A stretch of DNA of 64,000 nt from JAHEKO01 sp965212505 (GCA_965212505.1 OZ243123.1:372001-436000); one strand, 5' to 3'. Numbered from the stretch's first letter, positions 55,415-64,000 are shown. The notes: generated by a model from the sequence alone, not told the origin. Numbers and translations: made by a program.

Positions 55415-58165
55415 ATGACGACCCGTCACGGACTCGGACCGGTATTGCGGTCGACCCTCGTCTTTCTTGCCCTGATCTCGATCTTCGCGGAGCGCCCTGC
55501 ACGTGCGGCAAAGGGCTTCGTCAACTTCGAGACCCCGCAGGTGCATCCGGTGGACCTGAGCCCCGACCGGAACACGCTGGCGGTGGTCAACACCGCCGAC
55601 CACCGACTCCTGCTGTTCGACGTGTCGAGCGGCAAGCCGAAGCTCACCGCAACCGTGGCGGTGGGGCTCGATCCGGTCTCGGTGAGATTCCGCTCCAACG
55701 AAGAGGCGTGGGTCGTCAATCAGATTTCGGACAGTGTGAGCGTGGTCGATCTCCCGACGCAGAGGGTGCGCGCCACGTTACAGACGCTCGACGAGCCCGC
55801 CGATGTGGTCTTCGCCGGCTCGCCGGAACGTGCGTTTGTCTCCTGCTCGGCGGTGAACCGGGTGCTCGTCTTCGAGCCCGACAACCTCTCCAAGGCGCCA
55901 AAGAAGGTGAAAATCGATGCGGAGGAACCGCGCGCGATGGCCGTCAGTCCCGACGGCAAGACGGTGTACGTCGCCATCTTCGAGTCGGGCAACCGCTCGA
56001 CGGTGCTCGCCGGGGGATTTATCCAAGCAGAGATCGCGAACCTGACGTCGCTGCCCGACAACGTGGTCTCGAACCCCGACGGGCCGTACGGCGGTCAAAA
56101 CCCGCCGCCCAACGCGGGCACCGCCTTCGAGCCGGCGATCGCCGGGGGCCTCCCGAACCCGCCGCCGGTCTCGCTGATTGTCAAGAAGGACACCTCGGGA
56201 CGCTGGCTCGACGACAACGGCGTCGACTGGACCGACTTTGTGAGCGGGTCCGCCGCCTCGCGCACCCATCGGGTCTCCGGCTGGGACGTACTCGACCGCG
56301 ATCTGGCGCAGATCAACGCCAGGTCGCTCAAAGTCAGCTACCGCGAGGGGCTGATGAACATCAACATGGCGCTGGCGGTCAACCCTGCGAGCGGAGAGGT
56401 GGCGGTAGTCGGCACCGACGGCACGAACGAGGTGCGTTTCGAGCCGGTGCTGAACGGAGTCTTCCTCCGCGTCGTCGTCGCCCTCCAACCCAAAGGCGGA
56501 TCGGCGGCGATCGCCGATCTCAACCCGCACCTGAGCTACCTCACGCCGACGGTGCCGCAGGCGGAGAGGAACCTGTCGATCGGTGATCCGCGCGGCATCG
56601 TCTGGAACGAGGAGGGGACACGCGGCTGGGTCAGCGGCATGGGCTCGAACAACGTCATCGAGATCGACGCCGACGGCTCGCGCATCGGGTCGCCCATCGA
56701 AGTTGGTCAGGGACCGACCGGCCTGGCGCTCGACGATCAGATCGGGCGTCTGTATGTTTTGAATCGATTCGCGGCGACGATCTCCGTGGTGGACGTGGAC
56801 ACCGGCGAGCAGATTCAGCGGGTGAAGTTCTTCGATCCGACGCCAAAAGCGATCCGCAAGGGCCGTCCGCACCTTTACGACACGCACAAGACCTCTGGCC
56901 TCGGACACGTTTCGTGTGGGTCTTGCCATGTGGATGCCCGGACCGACCGAATCGGCTGGGACCTCGGGGCGCCCGATGCCGAGTTGATCGACAGCGAGGG
57001 GAGAAACTCGGTCGACGAGCTACCCGATTGGCATCCGATGAAAGGCCCGATGACCACGCAGACGCTGGTCGACATCATCGGCAAGGAGCCCCACCACTGG
57101 CGAGGTGATCGAGACGGCATCGAGGAGTTCAACCCGGCGTTCGAAGGTCTGCTGGGGGACGATCGGCAGCTCAGCCGCAGGCAGATGAAGCAGTTCGAGA
57201 GGTTCCTGGCGACGCTTCACTTCCCCCCGAACCCCTACCGCGAACTCGACAACTCGCTACCGACTCGACTCGATCTGGCCGGTCACTTCACCGCCGGCCG
57301 ATTCGGCGCCGCCGGTCGGAGGCTACCCAAGGGCAACGCGGTCAAGGGGCTCGACCTCTTCCGCAATCGGTCGCTCGACGGGGACCTACAGTGCATTCAG
57401 TGCCACGCGCTGCCGACCGGCGCGGGGTCGAGCGCCGCGGTTCAGGAGGACGGCACCTTCCTTCCGCTCCCAGCCGGGCCCGACGGCGAGGCGAATCTCG
57501 AGATCATCGTCGACGACGCCTCGGAGCAACTCGGCTTCAAGGTTCCCCACCTCCGCGGTCTCTACGACAAGGTGGGAATGGAGTACACGAAGAGGACCAG
57601 CCGCGCCGGCTTCGGCTTCTTTCACGACGGCGCGATCGATTCGCTGGCGCGCTTCGTCGGCGCTGAGACCTTCGATGTGCGCAACAAGCAGGAGGTTGCC
57701 GATCTGGTGGCGTTGATGTTGGCGTTTGGCGGATCCGACCTTCCGGACGAGAAGGGCGATCCGCCCGGTCCGCCGAGCCAGGACGCGCACGCCGCCGTCG
57801 GGCGCCAGGTGACGATCGATGCGCCCAACGCAGAGGCGAAGACCCTGGAGGAGTTGCTCGCCCTCGCCGACTCTGGAGCGGTCGACCTCGTTGCCAGCGC
57901 TCGTCGGGTGGGAGTCGGCGTGACGTGGACCTACCGCGGAGGTCTCTTCGAACCTCCCTCCGGCGCCGGTTTGACCCAGAGCCAGCTCGCCGCCGGGGCG
58001 GCGCCGGGCTCCGAGGTGACCTTTACTGTCGTGCCGGCCGGGAGCGCTGATCTCGTCGCCGGCAAACTGGCCAAGAAGCGGCGTGCTCGTCTCGGTCGAA
58101 CCGGCCGTCGCTCGATGGGCGAGGGTGCCGAGCCCGACCGCCGCCGCGTCCGTCGCCGGCGTTAG
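55415..58165 (+). CDS. exported beta-propeller protein with two c-type haem motifs
   Basis: A 916-residue exported protein. After the signal peptide, about 450 residues form YVTN/YncE-like beta-propeller blades (DLSPDRNTLAVVNTADHRLLLFD). Two CxxCH haem sites follow: CGSCH near residue 502 and CIQCH near 660, in a region resembling MauG/di-haem peroxidases. The last part is beta-rich with a basic tail. Electron transfer or peroxidase-like oxidation in the periplasm is likely; the substrate is unknown. ATG at 55415. No maturation gene adjacent. Confidence 0.85.
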   Translation: MTTRHGLGPVLRSTLVFLALISIFAERPARAAKGFVNFETPQVHPVDLSPDRNTLAVVNTADHRLLLFDVSSGKPKLTATVAVGLDPVSVRFRSNEEAWVVNQISDSVSVVDLPTQRVRATLQTLDEPADVVFAGSPERAFVSCSAVNRVLVFEPDNLSKAPKKVKIDAEEPRAMAVSPDGKTVYVAIFESGNRSTVLAGGFIQAEIANLTSLPDNVVSNPDGPYGGQNPPPNAGTAFEPAIAGGLPNPPPVSLIVKKDTSGRWLDDNGVDWTDFVSGSAASRTHRVSGWDVLDRDLAQINARSLKVSYREGLMNINMALAVNPASGEVAVVGTDGTNEVRFEPVLNGVFLRVVVALQPKGGSAAIADLNPHLSYLTPTVPQAERNLSIGDPRGIVWNEEGTRGWVSGMGSNNVIEIDADGSRIGSPIEVGQGPTGLALDDQIGRLYVLNRFAATISVVDVDTGEQIQRVKFFDPTPKAIRKGRPHLYDTHKTSGLGHVSCGSCHVDARTDRIGWDLGAPDAELIDSEGRNSVDELPDWHPMKGPMTTQTLVDIIGKEPHHWRGDRDGIEEFNPAFEGLLGDDRQLSRRQMKQFERFLATLHFPPNPYRELDNSLPTRLDLAGHFTAGRFGAAGRRLPKGNAVKGLDLFRNRSLDGDLQCIQCHALPTGAGSSAAVQEDGTFLPLPAGPDGEANLEIIVDDASEQLGFKVPHLRGLYDKVGMEYTKRTSRAGFGFFHDGAIDSLARFVGAETFDVRNKQEVADLVALMLAFGGSDLPDEKGDPPGPPSQDAHAAVGRQVTIDAPNAEAKTLEELLALADSGAVDLVASARRVGVGVTWTYRGGLFEPPSGAGLTQSQLAAGAAPGSEVTFTVVPAGSADLVAGKLAKKRRARLGRTGRRSMGEGAEPDRRRVRRRR

Positions 58166-58168
58166 GCA

Positions 58169-58201
58169 GACAAAAAAAGGGGGAGGGCCGAAGCCCTCCC
58201 T
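58169..58201 (-). terminator. intrinsic terminator of the spondin-domain gene
   Basis: Read on the minus strand, GGGAGGGC-TTCG-GCCCTCCC is an 8-base stem with a UUCG tetraloop, followed by CC and seven T. On the plus strand no T-run follows, so it works for the minus strand. Confidence 0.88.
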
Positions 58202-58250
58202 GGGGACCGGTCACTGGGAAGTCGTCAGCGACCGAAAACCTTTTGATTTC

Positions 58251-58874
58251 TTACTGAACGACGATCTTGACGACCGGGTTGTCCCAGCCGTCGTTGCGCG
58301 GCCGCAGCGAGCCCTTGCGCTGAATGCCGGGCGAGATGTGCACGAAGCCTTCGGCGCCTTCGGTCACTCGGGAGAAGGGGTTGCCGCAGGGCGGGCCGGG
58401 GATGTGCGAGCAGCGCTGGGTGTTGCGCTCGCTGCCGGCGTCGTACGCGGGCGCGTAGAAGGTGGCAGAGCCGCCGCGCACCCGGGCCGAGTCGAGACCG
58501 AAGAATGTGTCGTTGGTGGTCACCAGCATGCCCAGTGCAGTCAGACGCGACCCGGGTGAGATGTCGAGGGTGACCGAGTCACCCGGCAGCAGGACGTCGC
58601 CGGCGATGGCGAAGTCCGTAACTCCGGCGGTCGACCCGAGCAGGGCCAGGAGAGCGGCGGAGTCGGCGTCCTCGGCGACTGCGGCCAGCTCATCGGAGGC
58701 CGGGCTTCCGGCCTCGAACAGGTCGACTCCAGGGCTGTGCGAGACGACGATCGGGGGCGAGATGATCTGGTTGTTGGTCGCGTTCGTGATGGTGATCTGC
58801 CACTGCGCCTGGGCGGCGCTGCCGGCGCCTACCAGGAGGGCGCTGAGCGTGAGTACCTGCGTGAGTCTCTTCAA
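58251..58874 (-). CDS. exported spondin-domain protein
   Basis: A 207-residue exported protein: signal peptide to about residue 23 (AQAQ), then a spondin_N domain with WQITITNATNNQIISPPIV at its start, SHSPGVDLFEAG, and SRLTALGMLVTTNDTFFGLD. Two Cys near residue 155-163 may pair. In bacteria such domains occur in extracellular or surface proteins of unknown role. Followed by a strong terminator. Upstream lie TCACG repeats that match those before the response-regulator gene, suggesting control by that system. Confidence 0.88.
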   Translation of the reverse strand: MKRLTQVLTLSALLVGAGSAAQAQWQITITNATNNQIISPPIVVSHSPGVDLFEAGSPASDELAAVAEDADSAALLALLGSTAGVTDFAIAGDVLLPGDSVTLDISPGSRLTALGMLVTTNDTFFGLDSARVRGGSATFYAPAYDAGSERNTQRCSHIPGPPCGNPFSRVTEGAEGFVHISPGIQRKGSLRPRNDGWDNPVVKIVVQ

Positions 58875-58940
58875 ACTGTTCTCTCCTGTATCTCTCGATG
58901 ACCCCTTCTGTGGAGCCGGATACAGGTTCGCCGAGCGATC

Positions 58941-58979
58941 TCACGAGGGGATCCTCGAAACCTCACGTTTTGTTCACGG
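58941..58979 (-). promoter_or_regulatory. direct repeats (TCACG, 11-bp period) before the spondin gene
   Basis: On the plus strand TCACG occurs at 58941-58945, 58963-58967 and 58974-58978, so at spacings of 22 and 11, on one helix face. The last two read CTCACGT and TTCACGG. The layout is like PHO boxes of PhoB/PhoP regulators. Confidence 0.5.
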
Positions 58980-59012
58980 CGCTCGAGGGGCGGGACCGCG
59001 CGCCCGTTCGGC

Positions 59013-60503
59013 TCAGTGAGCGCTGACGGCGTCGACTTCGACGCCCGGAGGCGTGGGCAGGTGGAAGGTGAATGCCGAGCCCTCGCCCGGCGTGCTCTCC
59101 ACCTCGATGCGGGAACCGTGGAGCTCGACGATTCGCTTGGTGATCGCGAGGCCCAGGCCGGTGCCTCCATCTCCCGCTTCCGCCGGATTACGGAAGAAGC
59201 GCTCGAAGATGCGTTGCAGGTCCCGGCGTTCGATGCCGCAGCCTGTGTCCTCGACGATCACGCCGACCTCGGAGGAGTTCTCGACGACCCGCACCACGAC
59301 CCGACCGCCCTCAGGGGTGTGTCGAAGCCCGTTGTCGATCAGGTTCTCGAGCGCGCGCGAGATCAGCCCGACGTCGCCGTGCACCAGAGCCAGCCCCTTG
59401 GGCAACTCGGTCTCCAGAGCGACGCCACGCTCCTCGGCGGTCAGCCGGAACTGCTGCACGACGTCCTGGACGAGCTCGTTGAGAGCGAGCGGCTCGCGCC
59501 GCATCTCGATGGTCGCCGAGTCGAGCCGGGCGAGCTCCAGCAGCTCGTTGACCAGGCGCGCCAGTCTTCGGGTCTGTCGCAGTGCCACCTCTAGATAGCG
59601 GGTGCGCTGCTCGGGTTCCAGGTCGTCCATGACCCGCATGGTCTCGAGGTAGCCCTGCAGCGACGTGAGCGGTGTCTTGAGGTCGTGCGAGACGTTTGCG
59701 ACCAGCTCCCGACGTAGCGAGTCGGTCTTGCGGAGCTCCTCGAGCTGAGCGACGAGCCGTACGGACATCTCTTGGAAGGTGACCTCGAGTCGCGTCAACT
59801 CGTCGTCTCCGGAGCTGGCGTCGATCGGCGTCGGCGGGGTGGCGAAGTCGCTCTCCCGGAAGAGGCGCATGCGGCGGTCGAGGCGACGAACCCGCCGGGT
59901 GATCAGAGAGAAGAGGACCAGACCGGCGAGCAGAGCGAAGAGCAGGAGTCCGCCGAGTGCACCGAGACCGAGTCGGAGAGCGGGGCTGGTGCGGACCATG
60001 CGCACGGCGGAGTCGACCTGCTCGCCACCGAGAACCACGTAGAGATAGCCTTCGGGCGAATCCGCCGTGCCGACCGGGGCGACCGAGAAGACCCGATGTC
60101 GCTCGACGTCGCGGGGGTCGTCTCCCCAGATCGGCAGGCTCGAGTCGGGCTCGAGAAAGGCGCGCACAGGAGCGAGATCGACGCGGTCGCGCACGATCTT
60201 CTTGTACGGCGCCGAGTAGGCGAGCACCGTGCCCTCGAGATCGAGGAGGTAGACCTCGATGCTGGGGTTGACCACCATCAACATGTGGAAGATGTGCTCG
60301 AGCGCGTCCTTCTGGATCTCGCCGTCACTCATCGGAAGCGATTCCTTGACGAGGTCGGCTGCTAGCGAGCGGTGGAGTCCCTGGTTCACCTCACCGACGA
60401 AGGTGCGGGTCGACGTCAGGGTCGCGAACGCGTAGATGCCGCCCAGGAGCGCGAGGATAACGACGAGAACGATCGCCAGCTTTCCGTACAGTGTCCGGAG
60501 CAT
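59013..60503 (-). CDS. sensor histidine kinase
   Basis: A 496-residue membrane histidine kinase. Helices at about 7-28 and 171-195 enclose a periplasmic sensor domain; a HAMP domain follows, then VANVSHDLKTPLTSLQGYLE with the phospho-His, and the ATP domain with DNGLRHTPEGG, VEDTGCGIERRD and GGTGLGLAITKR. It directly follows its response-regulator gene (adjacent TAG and ATG). PhoR-, BaeS- and CpxA-type sensors look alike here; the signal is unknown. Confidence 0.93.
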   Translation of the reverse strand: MLRTLYGKLAIVLVVILALLGGIYAFATLTSTRTFVGEVNQGLHRSLAADLVKESLPMSDGEIQKDALEHIFHMLMVVNPSIEVYLLDLEGTVLAYSAPYKKIVRDRVDLAPVRAFLEPDSSLPIWGDDPRDVERHRVFSVAPVGTADSPEGYLYVVLGGEQVDSAVRMVRTSPALRLGLGALGGLLLFALLAGLVLFSLITRRVRRLDRRMRLFRESDFATPPTPIDASSGDDELTRLEVTFQEMSVRLVAQLEELRKTDSLRRELVANVSHDLKTPLTSLQGYLETMRVMDDLEPEQRTRYLEVALRQTRRLARLVNELLELARLDSATIEMRREPLALNELVQDVVQQFRLTAEERGVALETELPKGLALVHGDVGLISRALENLIDNGLRHTPEGGRVVVRVVENSSEVGVIVEDTGCGIERRDLQRIFERFFRNPAEAGDGGTGLGLAITKRIVELHGSRIEVESTPGEGSAFTFHLPTPPGVEVDAVSAH

Positions 60504-61214
60504 CTAGGCCGCCGCCTCCCCTTCGGTGAACCGATAGCCGACACCCCACACGGTGAGGATCCAGCGCGGCTGCGACGGATCCGGCTCGATCTTGCCGCGC
60601 AGTCGATTGATGTGGGAGTTGACGGTGTGCTCGTAGCCGTCGTGACCGTAGCCCCAGACGCGATCGAGGAGCTGCGATCGGCTGAACACCCTGCCTGGGT
60701 GGCGAGCGAAGTAGTGGAGGAGATCGAACTCCTTGGCCGTCAGCTGAACCGGCTCGCCATCAACCATCACTTTGCGGCGCGCCTCGTCGATCGACATGCC
60801 GCCGTATTCGATCGGCTCTTCGATGTCTTCTCCGTCGCCGGTCTGCAGAACCTCGATGCGCCGGAAGATCGCCTTGACCCGCGCGACCAGTTCGAGCACG
60901 CTGAACGGCTTGGTGAGGTAGTCGTCGGCGCCGAGCTCGAGACCGAGTACCCGGTCGAGCTCGGTGGTCTTCGAGGTCAGCATGAGGATCGGTGTGTAGT
61001 CTTCGTTCGTCCGCAGACGACGGCAGACTTCGAGGCCATCCATCGACGGCAGCATCAGGTCGAGGATGAGCAGGTCGAAGCGCGCGAGCGTGGCTCGCTC
61101 CAGGCCCCGCCGGCCGTCGCTCTCGACCTCGACGTCGCAGCCGAGCTCTTCGAGGTGGAGTCGGACGAGATTCGCGATGTCGCGGTCGTCTTCGAGGATC
61201 AGTACTCTTCGCAT
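60504..61214 (-). CDS. OmpR/PhoB-family response regulator
   Basis: A 236-residue regulator. The receiver has acidic residues EDD at 8-10, the phosphorylation Asp in ILDLMLPSMDG near 52 and Lys in YLTKPFS near 105. A winged-helix DNA-binding domain (about 135-230) has RVFSRSQLLDRVWG and EHTVNSHINRLRGKIE. It is the first gene of the unit and the histidine kinase follows. TTCACGG direct repeats lie 25-45 bases upstream of its start, suggesting autoregulation. Confidence 0.94.
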   Translation of the reverse strand: MRRVLILEDDRDIANLVRLHLEELGCDVEVESDGRRGLERATLARFDLLILDLMLPSMDGLEVCRRLRTNEDYTPILMLTSKTTELDRVLGLELGADDYLTKPFSVLELVARVKAIFRRIEVLQTGDGEDIEEPIEYGGMSIDEARRKVMVDGEPVQLTAKEFDLLHYFARHPGRVFSRSQLLDRVWGYGHDGYEHTVNSHINRLRGKIEPDPSQPRWILTVWGVGYRFTEGEAAA

Positions 61215-61239
61215 CCCAGACGAAGACTAGCGTGCAAGT

Positions 61240-61257
61240 TTCACGGAACGTTCACGG
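61240..61257 (-). promoter_or_regulatory. TTCACGG direct repeat before the response-regulator gene
   Basis: Two exact copies of TTCACGG (61240-61246 and 61251-61257, plus-strand reading) are spaced 11 bases apart, as expected for tandem OmpR/PhoB-type binding. They overlap the 3' end of the upstream dehalogenase gene. Confidence 0.55.
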
Positions 61258-62136
61258 CAGACGCCGGTACCAGGCGACGATCTCCTCGCCGATCGCGTCG
61301 GGCGTGTCCTCTTGGACGAAGTGGAGGCCTCGGCCGATGCCGGCCGTTTCGAGTGCGGCGAAGCGCTCGCGCGCCGTCGAGACGCCGTGTTTCGGAATCA
61401 GGGCACCGGGCTTGGCGTGGAGCAGTAGCTTCGGAATCGGACTCCGTTGCAGCCAGGCGTTGTACGCCGCGACGGCGTCGTGTACGTCCGCGGGCTTGCC
61501 GTCGATCGGGATCTCGCGTGGCCACTGCCGCACCGGCCGACGGCTCCGGAAGGTGGGGTAGGGCTCGAGGTAGAAGGCCATCTCTTCGGCGGTGAGCGGG
61601 CGGATGATGGTTTTCGGCAGGACGTTCTTGACGAAGAGGTTCAGGCCGCTGATCAGGAACCCGCCTGCGAAGGGTGCCCGGAAGAGCTTGAACATCGTCT
61701 TGAAGCTACCCCGAAAGTCTCGCCAGCGCGCCGGCGCCAAGATCGCCTCGGTAAAGGCGATCGCGCGGATGTTGTTCTCGTGTCGACGGGCGTAGTGAAA
61801 GCCGAGGGCGGAGCCCCAGTCGTGGAGTACCAGGGTGACGTTCGCAAGCCCCAGCGCCTCGATGAACGCCTCGAGGTACCGCGAATGGTCGAAGAATCGG
61901 TACGGGATGTCCGGCTTGTCCGATCGGCCCATGCCGATCAGGTCGGGCGCGACCACACGGCCCACCGCCGACAGGTGTGGGATGACGTTGCGCCAGAGAT
62001 ACGACCAGGTCGGATTGCCGTGCAGACAGAGGAACACCTCGCCCTCGCCTTCGTCGACGTAGTGCATCTTCGAGCCGAGGACCTCGAGGAACTTGGACTC
62101 GAAGGGGAAAGCGGGAGAGAGGCTGGGTTCTGTCAT
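61252..62136 (-). CDS. haloalkane dehalogenase (HLD-II type alpha/beta hydrolase)
   Basis: A 294-residue alpha/beta hydrolase. All five residues that define Rhodococcus DhaA occur at the same numbers: Asn41 in HGNPTWSYLWR, nucleophile Asp106 and halide-binding Trp107 in VLHDWGSALGF, Glu130 in TEAILAP and His272 in LHFVQEDTPD. It should hydrolyse carbon-halogen bonds of haloalkanes to alcohols. No regulator or dehydrogenase for halo-compound use is nearby. Natural substrate unknown. Upstream of the two-component genes. Confidence 0.9.
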   Translation of the reverse strand: MTEPSLSPAFPFESKFLEVLGSKMHYVDEGEGEVFLCLHGNPTWSYLWRNVIPHLSAVGRVVAPDLIGMGRSDKPDIPYRFFDHSRYLEAFIEALGLANVTLVLHDWGSALGFHYARRHENNIRAIAFTEAILAPARWRDFRGSFKTMFKLFRAPFAGGFLISGLNLFVKNVLPKTIIRPLTAEEMAFYLEPYPTFRSRRPVRQWPREIPIDGKPADVHDAVAAYNAWLQRSPIPKLLLHAKPGALIPKHGVSTARERFAALETAGIGRGLHFVQEDTPDAIGEEIVAWYRRLP

Positions 62137-62238
62137 GGGCCAGACGCCATCGCAGACTACCAGCCGTCAGTGAGTCGGGACCGCGGAAACGTCGGCGTCC
62201 TCTCTCGGGCTCTTCTACCGCTTCCGACGCGGCCGGCC

Positions 62239-62985
62239 TCAGTCGCTCGGAGGCCAGCTGATCTCGAGGCTCACCGGGTTGCCTTCGGACTCGTCAGCTA
62301 CCGAAGCCACCGCGCGACGGACCTCGACACCGAAGTGTGAAGCCAGGCCCTCGGCGAGATCGTGCTCGACTCGTTCGGCGACCTCTTCGGGCACCGCGGA
62401 GAGGCACTCCGAGATCAGGAGTGCTCGCCGGGTGTCGCGCGTCAGCTTGCCCAGGTCGGACTGTCGCCAGACGAAGTGGCGTGTGACGACCTGATTCCCT
62501 ACAACGTAGGCCGCTTCGCCCGGCTCGATACCGATCTCCTGGTCGGTGCCCAGCGCGCGAAAGCGCTCGTCGCCACCCGCCAGGCGTAGTCTCAGCTCGC
62601 CATCCTCCGTCGCCAGATCGTCGAGATCCCAACCGCCGGCGGGAACGACGTGGCGGAGCGACACACTGTTGTAAAAGTCGACCAACGGGTTGATCGACCC
62701 GAGTCCCTTGCCGCCCAGAACGCGCCGCGTCAGCGCTTCGATCGAACTCGGGAACTTCTTGCCCGAGAACCCGGTGTCGCGAATCGCATCGCGCCAGGCC
62801 GCGATGTAGGGATGGCTCTGCGGGTTCGGGTGCGACCAGCGTCCGCTGAGCCCGTCGATCGACTCGTCCAGAGCCGTCTGCACGTGGGGTAGATCCGTGG
62901 AGTTGTCGATCCCCTCCGCCCAGACGAGGAGGATCCGCAAACCGGGGAAGCGTTGCCAGACGTCGCTGTCGATGGTGAATCGCAT
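62239..62985 (-). CDS. B3/B4 tRNA-binding-domain protein
   Basis: A 248-residue protein with a B3/4 domain, otherwise found in the beta subunit of phenylalanyl-tRNA synthetase. Markers are SSIEALTRRVLGGKGLGSINPLVDFYN, shown by SINPLVDFYNSVSLRHVVP near residue 100, and the GWDLDDL region. Free-standing B3/4 proteins may edit or bind tRNA or amino acids; the exact function is not known. ATG at 62985. Divergent from the small exported protein. Confidence 0.87.
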   Translation of the reverse strand: MRFTIDSDVWQRFPGLRILLVWAEGIDNSTDLPHVQTALDESIDGLSGRWSHPNPQSHPYIAAWRDAIRDTGFSGKKFPSSIEALTRRVLGGKGLGSINPLVDFYNSVSLRHVVPAGGWDLDDLATEDGELRLRLAGGDERFRALGTDQEIGIEPGEAAYVVGNQVVTRHFVWRQSDLGKLTRDTRRALLISECLSAVPEEVAERVEHDLAEGLASHFGVEVRRAVASVADESEGNPVSLEISWPPSD

Positions 62986-63144
62986 GGTCGGAGTCCACGG
63001 ATGCTATCGCGGGGGCGAGTCTGTCGTGCGGTCCGGGGAGCTCGCATTCAAATCCGCTCGTCGTTCGTTCTCTTAGTGAACGCGGTTCGAACTTGGGACC
63101 TCGCTCGTGCCGACTCGTCCGAACCGAACTCCAAAGGAGGCAGC

Positions 63145-63537
63145 GTGAAAAAACTACCCATAGCCGTCGCCATCATCGCCATCTCTCTCGTCGCGACCCT
63201 GGGCTCGGCTGCCGACGATCCGTCGATTGGCGAGCCCGTCCGGTCGCAAATCCAGGAATCGATGGCTGCTTTCATCGAGGCCAAGACGATCGAGGGCGTC
63301 TACAGCCACTACGACCCCGTCGCAGGTGAGCTGCTGCAGCTCAAACTGGTCGAGCTACACGACGGAATCGTTCGCAAGGGTGACTACTACGTCAGCTGTG
63401 CCGACTTTGTCGATGGCCAGGGCGAAACGGTGGACCTCGACTTCCTGGTCTTGACGACCGACGCCGGAGTGCAAACCGTCCAGGCGCTCGTGCACAAGGC
63501 CGATGGTGTCAAGCGGCCGTATCACCTGGAGTCGTAG
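63145..63537 (+). CDS. small exported protein of unknown function
   Basis: A 130-residue protein with a signal peptide (KKLPIAVAIIAISLVATLGSA). The mature part is alpha/beta with EGVYSHYDPVAGELLQLKLVE and a single Cys (YVSCADF); the pattern resembles small periplasmic ligand-binding proteins, but no family is recognised. GTG start with AAAGGAGG 4 bases upstream. An ECF sigma gene follows after 16 bases. Confidence 0.75.
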   Translation: MKKLPIAVAIIAISLVATLGSAADDPSIGEPVRSQIQESMAAFIEAKTIEGVYSHYDPVAGELLQLKLVELHDGIVRKGDYYVSCADFVDGQGETVDLDFLVLTTDAGVQTVQALVHKADGVKRPYHLES

Positions 63538-63553
63538 GAGGCCTTGAAGCGTC

Positions 63554-64000
63554 GTGGATCAGGAGTCGATCGAGAAGCGTCTGAACCGCGGGTACCGCTA
63601 CGCCCTCGCGTTGACGCATGACGTGTCGCAAGCCGAGGATCTGCTTCACGACGCGTGGATTGCGACGCACCGAAGCGCCAGCTCGCACCGGCAGCGGGTG
63701 CCCTACCTGCTCAAGACGATTCGCAACCGTTTCATCGATCTGCGAAGGCGCCAGCAGCGCTTTCCGCACGTGTCGATGGAGCGTGCCTCGAGCGCGAGTC
63801 GCAACGCCGCGGTCGAGCGGAGTCGTCTCGACGCGGTCGCGCTGGAGCGAGCGCTCGGGGAGTTGCGGTCGATCGAGCGTGAACTGCTCTTCCTGACCGC
63901 CGTCGAGGGGTACACGGTTCGTGAGGCGGCCGAGTTGACGGACCGGCCGTTGGGCACGGTCTCGAGCGCGCTGCAGCGGGCAAAGACCAAGCTGCGCACG
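63554..64000 (+). CDS. ECF sigma factor, partial (3' end outside window)
   Basis: Open from a GTG at 63554 to the window end, 149 codons. Region 2 appears as ALALTHDVSQAEDLLHDAW and TIRNRFIDLRRR, region 4 as LFLTAVEGYTVREAAELT and PLGTVSSALQRAKTKLR. GGAGG lies 12 bases upstream. It probably forms a unit with the exported protein before it; an anti-sigma gene may follow outside the window. Confidence 0.85.
   Translation, partial: MDQESIEKRLNRGYRYALALTHDVSQAEDLLHDAWIATHRSASSHRQRVPYLLKTIRNRFIDLRRRQQRFPHVSMERASSASRNAAVERSRLDAVALERALGELRSIERELLFLTAVEGYTVREAAELTDRPLGTVSSALQRAKTKLRT

Noticed and set aside
63080..63095. GGTTCGAAC as the T-loop of a tRNA
   Set aside because: No acceptor stem, D-arm or anticodon arm could be formed around it.

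Overview
The window is 64 kb of GC-rich DNA, densely coded on both strands, from a Gram-negative bacterium. The best guess is Acidobacteriota, possibly Thermoanaerobaculia. An outer membrane is shown by LptD, heptose activation enzymes and a heptosyltransferase. The phylum guess rests on a protein of the 'VWFA-related Acidobacterial domain' type, PEGA-domain proteins, a kinase-like protein fused to a TonB-type C-terminus, and a phosphodiesterase-TPR lipoprotein. No insertion sequence, prophage, CRISPR array, tRNA or rRNA was seen; the region looks like ordinary chromosome.

Layout. 1-2956: a Ser/Thr kinase, PP2C phosphatase and TPR protein cassette. 3076-3792: an exported DJ-1/PfpI protein. 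3817-8307: a tightly coupled surface-glycan operon with a flippase, two sulfotransferases and a family 2 glycosyltransferase. 8399-9775: ECF sigma factor, zinc-finger anti-sigma and YbjQ-like protein. 9841-14202: an unknown exported protein coupled to an FAD enzyme, a beta-lactamase-like serine hydrolase and a small lipoprotein. 14207-20029: cobalamin adenosyltransferase, a small membrane protein, a 545-bp non-coding block with a long inverted repeat, PilB, and LPS heptose genes. 20136-23952: phosphodiesterase-TPR lipoprotein and the VWFA-related protein. 24391-26194: a MidA-type methyltransferase and an SRPBCC protein. 26195-36615: an 11-gene respiratory complex I operon (nuoABCDHIJKLMN, no nuoEFG). 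36863-38347: a SigR/RsrA-like sigma and anti-sigma pair followed by a thioredoxin-fold protein without cysteines. 38421-44503: M23 peptidase, GHMP kinase with a probable CTG start, PEGA protein, Ogt, DUF3891 and a CsgG-like protein. 44514-52812: pseudokinase-TonB protein, MltG, RuvX, thiolase, LptD and a nucleotide-sugar reductase. 52822-55327: tryptophan catabolism. 55415-64000: beta-propeller di-haem protein, spondin-domain protein, OmpR-type two-component system, haloalkane dehalogenase, B3/4-domain protein, a small exported protein and the start of another ECF sigma gene.

How it fits together. Most of the window serves the cell envelope and its regulation. Three exported-protein genes (22804, 40904, 43598) share an upstream CTGG-N8-TTGCA motif that matches the sigma-54 -24/-12 consensus, which suggests a common regulon. 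TTCACG-type direct repeats with an 11-bp period lie before both the response-regulator gene and the spondin gene, suggesting that the two-component system controls itself and the spondin protein. A MidA methyltransferase gene sits just upstream of the complex I operon. Its eukaryotic homologue NDUFAF7 methylates an arginine of the NuoD homologue, and that arginine is conserved here.
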